Below the pieces are notes generated by a model. That model saw nothing but the letters and a program-made list of their open reading frames with translations. It did not search any database and was not told the DNA's origin. The position numbers and the translations under genes were made by a program. Of a stretch of 64,000 nt of DNA, positions 1 through 12,483 are shown one piece after another. Where the stretch lies: the NCBI RefSeq assembly GCF_020982545.1, contig NZ_JAJKLK010000019.1, forward strand, positions 744,001-808,000. Direction: 5' to 3'. Source of the DNA: Streptomyces sp. MNU76. GTDB lineage: Bacteria > Actinomycetota > Actinomycetes > Streptomycetales > Streptomycetaceae. Within the stretch, counting starts at the first letter, position 1, and every line of letters begins with the position of its first letter.

Positions 1-5
1 CAGTT

Positions 6-731
6 GTGAGCAAGCGCAGCAAGGCTCTCCGCGCTGCGGACGCCAAGGTCGACCGGGACAAGCTCTACGCCCCGCTCGAGGCCGTCCGTCTCGCCAAGGA
101 GACCTCCACCTCCAAGTTCGACGGCACCGTCGAGGTCGCCTTCCGTCTGGGTGTCGACCCGCGCAAGGCCGACCAGATGGTTCGTGGCACCGTGAACCTC
201 CCGCACGGCACCGGTAAGACCGCCCGGGTCCTGGTCTTCGCGACCGGTGACCGTGCCGAGGCCGCGACCGCCGCCGGCGCCGACATCGTCGGCTCCGACG
301 AACTGATCGACGAGGTGGCGAAGGGCCGTCTGGACTTCGACGCCGTCGTCGCCACCCCGGACCTCATGGGCAAGGTCGGCCGCCTCGGCCGCGTGCTCGG
401 TCCCCGTGGTCTCATGCCGAACCCCAAGACCGGCACCGTGACCCCGGACGTCGTGAAGGCCGTCAACGACATCAAGGGCGGCAAGATCGAGTTCCGCGTC
501 GACAAGCACTCGAACCTGCACTTCATCATCGGCAAGACGTCGTTCGACGACACCAAGCTGGTGGAGAACTACGCCGCGGCGCTGGAGGAGATCCTCCGTC
601 TGAAGCCGTCGGCCGCCAAGGGGCGCTACATCAAGAAGGCCGCGATCAGCACCACGATCGGCCCCGGCATCCCGGTCGACTCCAACCGCACCCGCAACCT
701 CCTCGTCGAGGAGGACCCGGCCGCCGTCTGA
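6..731 (+). CDS. rplA: 50S ribosomal protein L1
   Basis: L1 forms the L1 stalk of the large subunit, helps release deacylated tRNA from the E site, and in many bacteria represses its own rplK-rplA mRNA. The 241-aa product begins at a GTG and carries the conserved L1 segments, including GPRGLMPNPKTGTV near residues 130-145 and the KGGKIEFRVDK strand. The start lies five bases from the window edge, so the ribosome binding site and the expected upstream rplK are not visible. A strong hairpin follows the stop, so this is the last gene of its operon. Confidence 0.97.
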   Translation: MSKRSKALRAADAKVDRDKLYAPLEAVRLAKETSTSKFDGTVEVAFRLGVDPRKADQMVRGTVNLPHGTGKTARVLVFATGDRAEAATAAGADIVGSDELIDEVAKGRLDFDAVVATPDLMGKVGRLGRVLGPRGLMPNPKTGTVTPDVVKAVNDIKGGKIEFRVDKHSNLHFIIGKTSFDDTKLVENYAAALEEILRLKPSAAKGRYIKKAAISTTIGPGIPVDSNRTRNLLVEEDPAAV

Positions 732-775
732 GCCTGACGCTCACCGGCAGCCGCGTCGCGGTCGCACAGCCCGAG

Positions 776-812
776 GACGAGCCCCGCAACCTTCAGAGGT
801 GCGGGGCTCGTC
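776..812 (+). terminator. Intrinsic terminator after rplA
   Basis: A perfect 13-bp stem (GACGAGCCCCGCA paired with TGCGGGGCTCGTC) around an 11-nt loop is followed by CCTTTTC. It lies 45 bases after the rplA stop and separates rplA from the lipoprotein genes. Confidence 0.85.
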
Positions 813-820
813 CCTTTTCG

Positions 821-844
821 GCATACGGGCATACGGGCATACGG
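821..844 (+). repeat. Three tandem copies of GCATACGG
   Basis: The 8-mer GCATACGG is repeated three times without interruption directly after the rplA terminator, and related TACGGG/CATACG words continue to about position 895. No function is evident. Confidence 0.7.
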
Positions 845-954
845 GCTCCGCAGGGATCCTCACGGGTCCTTCCGGCGTACGGGTGGGCATACGCGCGCGC
901 ATGTGCTGCCCTGGTGTGCGGAGCACGGTGAATCTCCCTGGGGGGTGGGGACGG

Positions 955-1824
955 ATGACCAGGACGAGCACGCGTCGCCGTACGGCGGTGTCGTTCGCGG
1001 TGGTGGCCGCGCTGACGGGGGTGGTGGCCTGCGGCTCGCCGGACTCGGACGAGCACGGCGGGGACGATCCGTTCGCGGCGCTCAAGCTCGCGGACTCCTC
1101 CACCCGTGACGCCGACTCGTCGAGGATCGAGTCCACCGGCGACCTGGGCGAGCTGATGTCCATCGAGGCCGACGGCGAGGTCGACTGGGCCGACGGTCTC
1201 GACGGCACGATGACCATCACCTACACCGGCGGCCAGGCGGCCGACCAGATGCACCGCCTGGGCATCACCTCGACCGAGGCCCGCTACCTGCCCGACGCCT
1301 ACTACGCGGACATGGGTGACCTGTTCGCCGGCCGGTACGGAGGCAAGCGGTGGATCCGGTACGCGTACGAGGACATGGACGAGATGATCGGCGGGGCCTC
1401 CGGCGCCTATGTGCAGGAGCACTTCAGGAGCGTCACACCGAACCAGTCCGTACGGCTCCTGCTGGCCTCCGGTGACGTCGAGGAGGTCGGTGAGGAGGAC
1501 GTCCGCGGGGAGCGGACCACGCACTACGCCGGCACCGTGGACGTCGCCGACCTCCAGGAGCGGAACGCGAACCTCGGCGAGGACATGCGGGCCGAACTGG
1601 AGGAGCAGCTGAAGGCCTCCGGCATCACCACCGTCGACATCGACCTCTGGATCGACGAGGACGACCTGCTGGTCAAGAAGGTCGAGAAGGCCGACACCGC
1701 GAACGGCACGGTGAACTCCACGGTTCACTACAGCGACTACGGCGTCGACGTCTCCACCAAGGAGCCGCCGGCCGCCGAGACGGTCGACTACAAGGACCTG
1801 ATGAGCTCATCGCCGACGAGCTGA
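955..1824 (+). CDS. Putative secreted lipoprotein (LppX/LprG-like fold suspected)
   Basis: This 289-aa product has a classic lipoprotein signal: Arg-rich n-region (residues 3-9), hydrophobic core, and a VVAC lipobox with the acylated Cys at residue 26. The mature part is acidic and rich in beta-type segments, with a TTHYAGTVDV stretch and a WIDEDDLLVKKVE stretch that resemble actinobacterial LppX/LprG/LolA-like lipid-carrier lipoproteins. This fold assignment is from pattern memory only. The ATG at 955 is chosen over in-frame starts upstream because it directly precedes the signal peptide. A paralogous lipoprotein follows 81 bases downstream. Likely role: envelope or lipid trafficking, not proven. 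Confidence 0.85.
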   Translation: MTRTSTRRRTAVSFAVVAALTGVVACGSPDSDEHGGDDPFAALKLADSSTRDADSSRIESTGDLGELMSIEADGEVDWADGLDGTMTITYTGGQAADQMHRLGITSTEARYLPDAYYADMGDLFAGRYGGKRWIRYAYEDMDEMIGGASGAYVQEHFRSVTPNQSVRLLLASGDVEEVGEEDVRGERTTHYAGTVDVADLQERNANLGEDMRAELEEQLKASGITTVDIDLWIDEDDLLVKKVEKADTANGTVNSTVHYSDYGVDVSTKEPPAAETVDYKDLMSSSPTS

Positions 1825-1905
1825 ATTCGCGGGACAGACACGACCGGGCGGCGTTAGTGTCCCAGCCGTCCCATAGAGGTGGGGCGTGAGGGACCAGGGG
1901 GACAC

Positions 1906-2841
1906 ATGAGGTTTGCCGCGCGCGGCTCCGTACGCTCCGTACACGGCCGCGGGGCGGTCGGCGTCGCCGTCGTGGCTGCGCTGCTCGGCGGTGCCACCGC
2001 CTGTGGCACGCAGGCGCAGGCCGAGGCGAAGCCGAAGACACCCGCCGAGGCCGTGGCCCGGGCCGCCGAGCGGACCACGGACGTCACGTCGCTGCGGTAC
2101 CGGGTGAGCGGCACGCTGCCCGGGCACGGGAAGGTGCGGGCCGAGGCATCCATGGGCGTGCGGCCGTCCGTGCTGCGCATGGAAGTGACCGGGCTGGGGA
2201 CGAGCGAGAAAGGCTCCGTCGAGATCCGGTTCGTGGACGAGGCCATGTACACCGAGCTGGACGAGGCAACTCTCGGCGACGCCGGGCTCGTGGGGGTGGA
2301 GACCGCCGGCAGGCACTGGCTCCGGGCGGCACCGGCCGCGTGGGGCGGCCTCAGCGTGGACAACCAGTCCTATCGGGTCCTGCCCCGGCAACTGGAGGGC
2401 AGCCCGCTGGTGCAGTCCACGATCCTGACCGGCGCCGAGGACCTGCGGGAGGTTGGCACCGAGGAGGTGGACGGCACCCGGACCACCCGCTACCGGGGCA
2501 CGGTCACGGGCAAGGGGCTGAGGGCGGCTCAGGGGGCGGCCCAGGGCAAGAAGGCATGGGAGCTCTCGACCAACAGCTTCGACCAGTTCATGGGTCTGGG
2601 CCTGAAGGTCGGCAGCGCGCTCGCCATGGAACTCTGGGTCGACGAGGACGGCGGGACCAGACAGTTCCGGCTGCGAGGGGAGACCAGCACGCTGAACAAG
2701 GAGGGGCGCTGGGTCGAGACCGGTCCCCTCGACATGACCGTCACCTTCCTGGCCGTCGACCCGTCCGTGTCCGTCGAGCCTCCGGCGGCCGGTGACACCG
2801 TGGACCTCGACGAGGTGGTGGGCCGCCCCGGATCCGGCTGA
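1906..2841 (+). CDS. Putative secreted lipoprotein, paralog of the preceding gene
   Basis: The 311-aa product has a lipoprotein signal peptide ending in ATAC, with the lipidated Cys at residue 33. The mature part repeats the architecture of the upstream lipoprotein: an Ala/Glu-rich start, a TTRYRGTVTG-type strand, and an ELWVDEDGGTRQFRLR strand. This matches TTHYAGTVDV and LWIDEDDLLVKK in the neighbour, so the two are probably a tandem duplication that has diverged. The ATG at 1906 has an AGGGGGA ribosome binding site seven bases upstream; an upstream in-frame ATG at 1879 would bury the signal peptide. Specific function unknown. Confidence 0.84.
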   Translation: MRFAARGSVRSVHGRGAVGVAVVAALLGGATACGTQAQAEAKPKTPAEAVARAAERTTDVTSLRYRVSGTLPGHGKVRAEASMGVRPSVLRMEVTGLGTSEKGSVEIRFVDEAMYTELDEATLGDAGLVGVETAGRHWLRAAPAAWGGLSVDNQSYRVLPRQLEGSPLVQSTILTGAEDLREVGTEEVDGTRTTRYRGTVTGKGLRAAQGAAQGKKAWELSTNSFDQFMGLGLKVGSALAMELWVDEDGGTRQFRLRGETSTLNKEGRWVETGPLDMTVTFLAVDPSVSVEPPAAGDTVDLDEVVGRPGSG

Positions 2842-2863
2842 GTGGCGCCCTCAAGGAGCGGAT

Positions 2864-2893
2864 TTGCTTGACACCTCGTATGTCATCTAACCT
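2864..2893 (+). promoter_or_regulatory. Candidate vegetative promoter for rplJ-rplL
   Basis: TTGCTT (2864-2869) is followed after 18 bases by TAACCT (2888-2893). An overlapping TTGACA at 2868-2873 gives a shorter 14-base spacer. Either would start transcription near 2900 and leave a leader of about 235 nt before rplJ, which is in keeping with autogenous control of this operon. Confidence 0.5.
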
Positions 2894-3048
2894 TCCGGAG
2901 AAGCCAAAGACCGCTGGTCGTTGCCGTGTGCTCGTGAGAGGGCGCGGTGGCCGAAGGATCCGCTCCACTGCGGACGACCCGCGCAGGTGACTGTGGAAGT
3001 TGCTCCCGGTCCGGTTCCGTGCACGTACGGAATTCGTCCGGTCGAGCT

Positions 3049-3077
3049 ACGCCCCGTGCGCCTGCGCCGGGGCGTTT
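3049..3077 (+). promoter_or_regulatory. Terminator-like hairpin in the rplJ leader (possible attenuator)
   Basis: ACGCCCCG (3049-3056) pairs perfectly with CGGGGCGT (3068-3075), followed by TTTCGTT. It sits 60 bases upstream of the rplJ start inside an otherwise gene-free leader. L10-L12 complexes bind their own leader in many bacteria, so an attenuation role is plausible but inferred. Confidence 0.5.
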
Positions 3078-3134
3078 CGTTGTGTTCGGCCCCTTCTGAG
3101 CGGTCCTCATCACCCGGAAGGAGGCCGACGCTCT

Positions 3135-3665
3135 ATGGCAAGGCCCGACAAGGCTGCCGCGGTGGCCGAGCTCACGGAGCAGTTCCGTAGCTCGAACGCC
3201 GCCGTGCTGACCGAGTACCGGGGTCTCACCGTCGCGCAGCTGAAGAACCTGCGCCGTTCGCTCGGTGAAGACGCCCAGTACGCCGTGGTGAAGAACACGC
3301 TGACCAAGATCGCGGCCAACGAGGCCGGGATCTCGACGCTCGACGACCTGTTCAACGGTCCGACGGCGGTTGCCTTCATCACCGGTGACCCGGTGACGTC
3401 GGCGAAGGGTCTTCGTGACTTCGCCAAGGACAACCCGAACCTCGTCATCAAGGGCGGTGTCCTTGACGGCAAGGCGCTGTCCGCCGACGAGATCAAGAAG
3501 CTTGCGGACCTCGAGTCCCGCGAGGTTCTGCTCTCCAAGCTGGCGGGTGCCTTCAAGGGCAAGCAGTCCCAGACTGCTCAGCTCTTCCAGGCGCTTCCCT
3601 CGAAGCTCGTCCGCACCGTGGACGCTCTTCGCGCCAAGCAGGACGAGCAGGGCGGTGCCGAGTAA
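3135..3665 (+). CDS. rplJ: 50S ribosomal protein L10
   Basis: L10 (176 aa) anchors L7/L12 dimers at the base of the ribosomal stalk where translation GTPases bind. The sequence shows the L10 N-terminal RNA-binding half (LTEYRGLTVAQLKNLRRSL) and a helical C-terminus that docks L12. ATG at 3135 is preceded by AAGGAGG with a 10-base spacer; in-frame sequence upstream belongs to the leader. It forms a two-gene operon with rplL, 114 bases downstream, behind a long leader with a terminator-like hairpin. Confidence 0.97.
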   Translation: MARPDKAAAVAELTEQFRSSNAAVLTEYRGLTVAQLKNLRRSLGEDAQYAVVKNTLTKIAANEAGISTLDDLFNGPTAVAFITGDPVTSAKGLRDFAKDNPNLVIKGGVLDGKALSADEIKKLADLESREVLLSKLAGAFKGKQSQTAQLFQALPSKLVRTVDALRAKQDEQGGAE

Positions 3666-3779
3666 CTCGGCTCGCGCATTGATCCGCGCCGCCTGAGGCG
3701 CGGGTCGTAGCGGGCCGTAAGTACGCCCGCCGTTTCGATACATCCGGCACCTGCCGAATTAGTGGAAGGATCGCCCATC

Positions 3780-4163
3780 ATGGCGAAGCTCAGCCAGGAA
3801 GACCTGCTCGCGCAGTTCGAGGAGATGACCCTCATCGAGCTCTCCGAGTTCGTGAAGGCGTTCGAGGAGAAGTTCGACGTCACCGCCGCCGCGGCCGTCG
3901 CCGTCGCCGGCCCCGCCGTCCCCGGCGCCCCGGCCGAGGCCGCTGAGGAGCAGGACGAGTTCGACGTCATCCTCACCGGTGCCGGCGACAAGAAGATCCA
4001 GGTCATCAAGGTCGTGCGTGAGCTGACCTCCCTGGGTCTGAAGGAGGCCAAGGACCTCGTGGACGGCGCCCCGAAGCCCGTTCTCGAGAAGGTCGCCAAG
4101 GAGGCCGCGGAGAAGGCCGCCGAGTCCCTCAAGGGCGCCGGCGCCTCCGTCGAGGTCAAGTAA
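3780..4163 (+). CDS. rplL: 50S ribosomal protein L7/L12
   Basis: This 127-aa protein is the multicopy stalk protein that recruits EF-Tu, EF-G and other factors. It has the N-terminal dimerisation helices, an Ala/Pro-rich hinge around residues 40-60, and the C-terminal domain with GLKEAKDLVDGAPKPV. ATG at 3780 follows GGAAGGA at a 9-base spacing. A GTG 18 bases upstream overlaps that ribosome binding site and is rejected. A 17-bp hairpin ends the operon about 65 bases downstream. Confidence 0.97.
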   Translation: MAKLSQEDLLAQFEEMTLIELSEFVKAFEEKFDVTAAAAVAVAGPAVPGAPAEAAEEQDEFDVILTGAGDKKIQVIKVVRELTSLGLKEAKDLVDGAPKPVLEKVAKEAAEKAAESLKGAGASVEVK

Positions 4164-4229
4164 GGCCCACGGGTCCACTGCGGACCCGCTCGCGCCAGGC
4201 TCCGGGCTCGGGGCTGTAACGCGGACGTA

Positions 4230-4267
4230 CCGAAGGGCGATCACCCATGTGGGTGGTCGCCTTTCGG
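4230..4267 (+). terminator. Hairpin terminator after rplL
   Basis: A 17-bp stem with two G-U pairs (4230-4246 with 4251-4267) closes on a 4-nt ATGT loop. There is no U tract, as is common for Streptomyces terminators. It separates rplJL from rpoBC. Confidence 0.75.
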
Positions 4268-4295
4268 CGTTCCGGGACGTCGAGTGACGGCTGCC

Positions 4296-4323
4296 TTGCA
4301 CTGTCGGTGGCGGCGAGTATGGT
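4296..4323 (+). promoter_or_regulatory. Candidate distal promoter in the rplL-rpoB gap
   Basis: TTGCAC (4296-4301) and TATGGT (4318-4323) are separated by 16 bases. It lies in the 602-bp gene-free region upstream of rpoB. A second, nearer candidate is listed separately, and I see no open frame there with coding character. Confidence 0.35.
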
Positions 4324-4570
4324 GATCTTCGTCGTGCCTCCGAGCACCCCTGGTGACCGGCCGCGAGTGACGATCGCAGCATCTGGTTCGGGCATGGGGG
4401 GCCTTGACGAACTGCACGCAGCGCGCAATTCTCAGGACGCGTCGTCACACGGATCCGAACTCCGAGGCATGGATCGACGGCGAAGAGGGCAGTATCGATG
4501 TGCATCGAGGGCGTGGCTTGCCGCAGGCGTTGAGGAACAACGAGGGTTTCCGAGGGTCCGTAAACCCGCA

Positions 4571-4600
4571 CTGGACATCAGTGGGCCAACTGGCTACACT
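4571..4600 (+). promoter_or_regulatory. Candidate proximal rpoB promoter
   Basis: CTGGAC (4571-4576), an 18-base spacer and TACACT (4595-4600) predict a start near 4607 and a leader of about 160 nt. Streptomyces rpoBC are known to be transcribed separately from rplJL. Confidence 0.45.
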
Positions 4601-4765
4601 GACCCTTTGCGCTGCCTGTTAGCTGCCTCCTGCCCGTCACCAGGGGCATGCCCTCGCTCGAGCACCGACGATTGAACGTCCCTCACCTGGGGCTTTCCAT
4701 CTCCGCGCCCGGTCGAGGGGGCCGGTACGCGCGTAGTGAGTCCGAGCCCTCGGAAGGACCCCCTC

Positions 4766-7700
4766 TTGGCCGCCTCGCGCAACGCCTCGACCGCGAATAC
4801 GAACAACGGCGCCAGCACCGCCCCGCTGCGCATCTCCTTTGCAAAGATCAAGGAGCCCCTCGAGGTTCCCAACCTGCTCGCGCTGCAGACCGAGAGCTTT
4901 GACTGGCTGCTCGGCAACACCGCCTGGCAGAGTCGGGTCGAGGAGGCTCTGGAGAACGGTCAGGACGTCCCCACGAAGTCCGGTCTGGAGGAGATCTTCG
5001 AGGAGATCTCCCCGATCGAGGACTTCTCCGGGTCGATGTCGCTGACCTTCCGCGACCACCGCTTCGAGCCGCCGAAGAACAGCATCGACGAGTGCAAGGA
5101 CCGCGACTTCACCTACGCGGCCCCGCTCTTCGTCACGGCCGAGTTCACCAACAACGAGACCGGCGAGATCAAGTCCCAGACGGTCTTCATGGGCGACTTC
5201 CCGCTCATGACCCACAAGGGCACCTTCGTGATCAACGGCACCGAGCGTGTCGTCGTGTCGCAGCTGGTCCGCTCGCCCGGTGTCTACTTCGACTCCTCCA
5301 TCGACAAGACCTCCGACAAGGACATCTTCTCCGCCAAGATCATCCCGTCCCGGGGTGCCTGGCTGGAGATGGAGATCGACAAGCGTGACATGGTCGGTGT
5401 GCGTATCGACCGCAAGCGCAAGCAGTCCGTGACCGTTCTCCTCAAGGCCCTCGGCTGGACCACCGAGCAGATCCTGGAGGAGTTCGGCGAGTACGAGTCC
5501 ATGCGCGCCACCCTGGAGAAGGACCACACCCAGGGGCAGGACGACGCGCTGCTCGACATCTACCGCAAGCTGCGTCCGGGCGAGCCCCCCACGCGTGAGG
5601 CCGCGCAGACGCTGCTGGAGAACCTGTACTTCAACCCCAAGCGCTACGACCTCGCGAAGGTCGGCCGCTACAAGGTCAACAAGAAGCTGGGTGCGGAGGC
5701 GCCGCTCGACGCGGGCGTCCTGACCGTCGAGGACGTCATCTCGACGATCAAGTACCTGGTGAAGCTGCACGCGGGCGAGACCGAGACGGCCGCCGACAAC
5801 GGCCAGACGATCGTCGTCGAGACCGACGACATCGACCACTTCGGCAACCGCCGTCTGCGCAGCGTCGGCGAGCTCATCCAGAACCAGGTCCGTACGGGTC
5901 TGGCGCGTATGGAGCGTGTCGTCCGCGAGCGCATGACGACCCAGGACGTCGAGGCGATCACGCCCCAGACCCTGATCAACATCCGGCCGGTCGTCGCCTC
6001 CATCAAGGAGTTCTTCGGCACCAGCCAGCTGTCGCAGTTCATGGACCAGAACAACCCGCTGTCGGGTCTGACGCACAAGCGTCGTCTCTCGGCGCTGGGT
6101 CCCGGTGGTCTGTCCCGTGAGCGGGCCGGCTTCGAGGTCCGTGACGTGCACCCGTCCCACTACGGACGCATGTGCCCGATCGAGACGCCCGAAGGCCCGA
6201 ACATCGGTCTGATCGGCTCGCTCGCCTCCTACGGCCGCGTCAACGCGTTCGGTTTCGTGGAGACGCCGTACCGCAAGGTCGTCGACGGTCAGGTCACCGA
6301 CGAGGTCGACTACCTGACGGCCGACGAGGAGGACCGCTTCGTCATCGCGCAGGCCAACGCCACGCTCAACGACGAACTGCGCTTCACCGAGAACCGCGTC
6401 CTGGTCCGCCGCCGTGGCGGCGAGGTCGACTACGTCCCCGGTGACGACGTCGACTACATGGACGTCTCGCCGCGCCAGATGGTGTCGGTCGCGACCGCCA
6501 TGATCCCCTTCCTGGAGCACGACGACGCCAACCGTGCCCTCATGGGCGCGAACATGATGCGTCAGGCCGTGCCGCTCATCAAGAGCGAGTCCCCGCTCGT
6601 CGGCACCGGCATGGAGTACCGCTCCGCCGTCGACGCCGGCGACGTGGTCAAGGCCGAGAAGGCGGGTGTGGTCCAGGAGGTCTCCGCCGACTACATCACC
6701 ACCACCAACGACGACGGCACGTACATCACGTACCGCCTGGCCAAGTTCGCCCGCTCCAACCAGGGCACCTCGGTCAACCAGAAGGTCATCGTCAACGAGG
6801 GCGACCGGATCATCGAGGGCCAGGTCCTGGCCGACGGTCCGGCCACCGAGAACGGCGAGATGGCGCTGGGCAAGAACCTGCTCGTGGCGTTCATGCCGTG
6901 GGAGGGTCACAACTACGAGGACGCGATCATCCTGTCGCAGCGCCTCGTGCAGGACGACGTCCTCTCCTCGATCCACATCGAGGAGCACGAGGTCGACGCC
7001 CGTGACACCAAGCTCGGCCCCGAGGAGATCACCCGGGACATCCCGAACGTCTCCGAGGAGGTCCTCGCCGACCTCGACGAGCGCGGCATCATCCGTATCG
7101 GTGCCGAGGTCGTAGCCGGCGACATCCTGGTCGGCAAGGTCACGCCCAAGGGTGAGACCGAGCTGACCCCGGAGGAGCGCCTGCTCCGTGCGATCTTCGG
7201 TGAGAAGGCCCGTGAGGTCCGTGACACCTCGCTGAAGGTCCCGCACGGCGAGATCGGCAAGGTCATCGGCGTCCGCGTCTTCGACCGTGAGGAGGGCGAC
7301 GAGCTTCCCCCCGGTGTCAACCAGCTGGTGCGCGTGTACGTGGCACAGAAGCGCAAGATCACCGACGGTGACAAGCTCGCCGGCCGTCACGGCAACAAGG
7401 GCGTCATCTCGAAGATCCTGCCGATCGAGGACATGCCGTTCCTGGAGGACGGCACCCCGGTCGACATCATCCTCAACCCGCTCGGTGTGCCGTCCCGAAT
7501 GAACCCGGGACAGGTACTGGAGATCCACCTCGGCTGGCTCGCCAGCCGCGGCTGGGACGTCTCCGGTCTCGCCGAGGACTGGGCGCAGCGCCTCCAGGCG
7601 ATCGGCGCCGACTCCGTCGCCCCCGGCACCAACGTCGCGACCCCGGTCTTCGACGGTGCCCGTGAGGACGAGCTCGCCGGTCTGCTGCAGCACACCATCC

Positions 7701-8251
7701 CCAACCGCGACGGCGAGCGCATGGTGCTCCCCTCCGGCAAGGCGCGTCTGTTCGACGGCCGCTCCGGTGAGCCGTTCCCGGACCCGATCTCGGTCGGGTA
7801 CATGTACATCCTCAAGCTGCACCACCTGGTCGACGACAAGCTGCACGCACGGTCGACCGGCCCGTACTCGATGATCACCCAGCAGCCGCTGGGTGGTAAG
7901 GCCCAGTTCGGTGGCCAGCGCTTCGGTGAGATGGAGGTGTGGGCGCTGGAGGCTTACGGCGCCGCGTACGCCCTCCAGGAGCTGCTGACCATCAAGTCCG
8001 ACGACGTCACCGGCCGCGTGAAGGTCTACGAGGCCATCGTCAAGGGCGAGAACATCCCCGAGCCCGGCATCCCCGAGTCCTTCAAGGTGCTCATCAAGGA
8101 GATGCAGTCTCTCTGCCTGAACGTGGAGGTGCTGTCCAGCGACGGTATGTCCATCGAGATGCGTGACACCGACGAGGACGTCTTCCGCGCTGCGGAGGAG
8201 CTCGGCATCGACCTGTCCCGGCGCGAGCCGAGCAGCGTCGAAGAGGTCTGA
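4766..8251 (+). CDS. rpoB: DNA-directed RNA polymerase subunit beta
   Basis: The beta subunit of RNA polymerase (1161 aa) forms the catalytic cleft with RpoC and is the rifampicin target. TTG at 4766 is chosen because GGAAGGA sits seven bases upstream and the product then begins AASRNASTANTNN, the usual Streptomyces RpoB N-terminus. The rifampicin region is wild type: Q424, D427, S433, H437, R440 and S442 correspond to E. coli 513, 516, 522, 526, 529 and 531. The conserved GLTHKRRLSALGPGGLSRER and GDKLAGRHGNKG motifs are present. A hairpin lies in the 93-bp gap before rpoC. Confidence 0.98.
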   Translation: MAASRNASTANTNNGASTAPLRISFAKIKEPLEVPNLLALQTESFDWLLGNTAWQSRVEEALENGQDVPTKSGLEEIFEEISPIEDFSGSMSLTFRDHRFEPPKNSIDECKDRDFTYAAPLFVTAEFTNNETGEIKSQTVFMGDFPLMTHKGTFVINGTERVVVSQLVRSPGVYFDSSIDKTSDKDIFSAKIIPSRGAWLEMEIDKRDMVGVRIDRKRKQSVTVLLKALGWTTEQILEEFGEYESMRATLEKDHTQGQDDALLDIYRKLRPGEPPTREAAQTLLENLYFNPKRYDLAKVGRYKVNKKLGAEAPLDAGVLTVEDVISTIKYLVKLHAGETETAADNGQTIVVETDDIDHFGNRRLRSVGELIQNQVRTGLARMERVVRERMTTQDVEAITPQTLINIRPVVASIKEFFGTSQLSQFMDQNNPLSGLTHKRRLSALGPGGLSRERAGFEVRDVHPSHYGRMCPIETPEGPNIGLIGSLASYGRVNAFGFVETPYRKVVDGQVTDEVDYLTADEEDRFVIAQANATLNDELRFTENRVLVRRRGGEVDYVPGDDVDYMDVSPRQMVSVATAMIPFLEHDDANRALMGANMMRQAVPLIKSESPLVGTGMEYRSAVDAGDVVKAEKAGVVQEVSADYITTTNDDGTYITYRLAKFARSNQGTSVNQKVIVNEGDRIIEGQVLADGPATENGEMALGKNLLVAFMPWEGHNYEDAIILSQRLVQDDVLSSIHIEEHEVDARDTKLGPEEITRDIPNVSEEVLADLDERGIIRIGAEVVAGDILVGKVTPKGETELTPEERLLRAIFGEKAREVRDTSLKVPHGEIGKVIGVRVFDREEGDELPPGVNQLVRVYVAQKRKITDGDKLAGRHGNKGVISKILPIEDMPFLEDGTPVDIILNPLGVPSRMNPGQVLEIHLGWLASRGWDVSGLAEDWAQRLQAIGADSVAPGTNVATPVFDGAREDELAGLLQHTIPNRDGERMVLPSGKARLFDGRSGEPFPDPISVGYMYILKLHHLVDDKLHARSTGPYSMITQQPLGGKAQFGGQRFGEMEVWALEAYGAAYALQELLTIKSDDVTGRVKVYEAIVKGENIPEPGIPESFKVLIKEMQSLCLNVEVLSSDGMSIEMRDTDEDVFRAAEELGIDLSRREPSSVEEV

Positions 8252-8259
8252 CGGGAGTT

Positions 8260-8286
8260 CGGCCGGGCTCGTGAAGAGCCCGGCCG
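8260..8286 (+). promoter_or_regulatory. Hairpin between rpoB and rpoC
   Basis: An 11-bp perfect stem (CGGCCGGGCTC with GAGCCCGGCCG) and a 5-nt loop lie nine bases after the rpoB stop. No U tract follows, and rpoC must be co-expressed, so processing or partial attenuation is more likely than full termination. Confidence 0.6.
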
Positions 8287-8344
8287 GCCCCAGGACCCCC
8301 GTATCAGACCAAAGACTTACAACCCTGAGAGGGATTGACGCATA

Positions 8345-12244
<3,900 letters not shown>

Positions 12245-12272
12245 GCGAGCGGTCGCAGCCGCTTGAGTCGAT

Positions 12273-12298
12273 GGGCGGTCACCTTCGGGTGGCCGCCC
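12273..12298 (+). terminator. Terminator after rpoC
   Basis: GGGCGGTCACC pairs with GGTGGCCGCCC (one G-U) around a TTCG tetraloop, followed by TTCGGCG. It ends the rpoBC transcript 28 bases after the stop. The rest of the gap to 12484 holds only TACGGGCG-type words. Confidence 0.8.
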
Positions 12299-12483
12299 TT
12301 CGGCGTCTCGTCACGGGCGTGTCGGTGCGGCGTACGGGCGCCCGGCGTGACGTACGGGCGTGCAGGGCGGGCGTACGGGTGTGCGATGTGGCAGAACCGG
12401 GACAGAACCGGTGCGGGGGAACCGGTGCCGAGGGCCGGGCGTTGTCGCATCATGGGGGGACAACCAGTCCGGGGGAGTTTCTC

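Noticed and set aside
821..895. CRISPR-like or operator array at the TACGGG words after rplA
   Set aside because: The units are 8 bp, contiguous, without spacers, and degrade quickly. No cas gene is present anywhere in the window.
12245..12483. Small coding frame between rpoC and the DUF1707 gene
   Set aside because: Frames here are Arg/Gly-rich continuations of the TACGGGCG words, with no supported start or homology. The region holds only the rpoC terminator.
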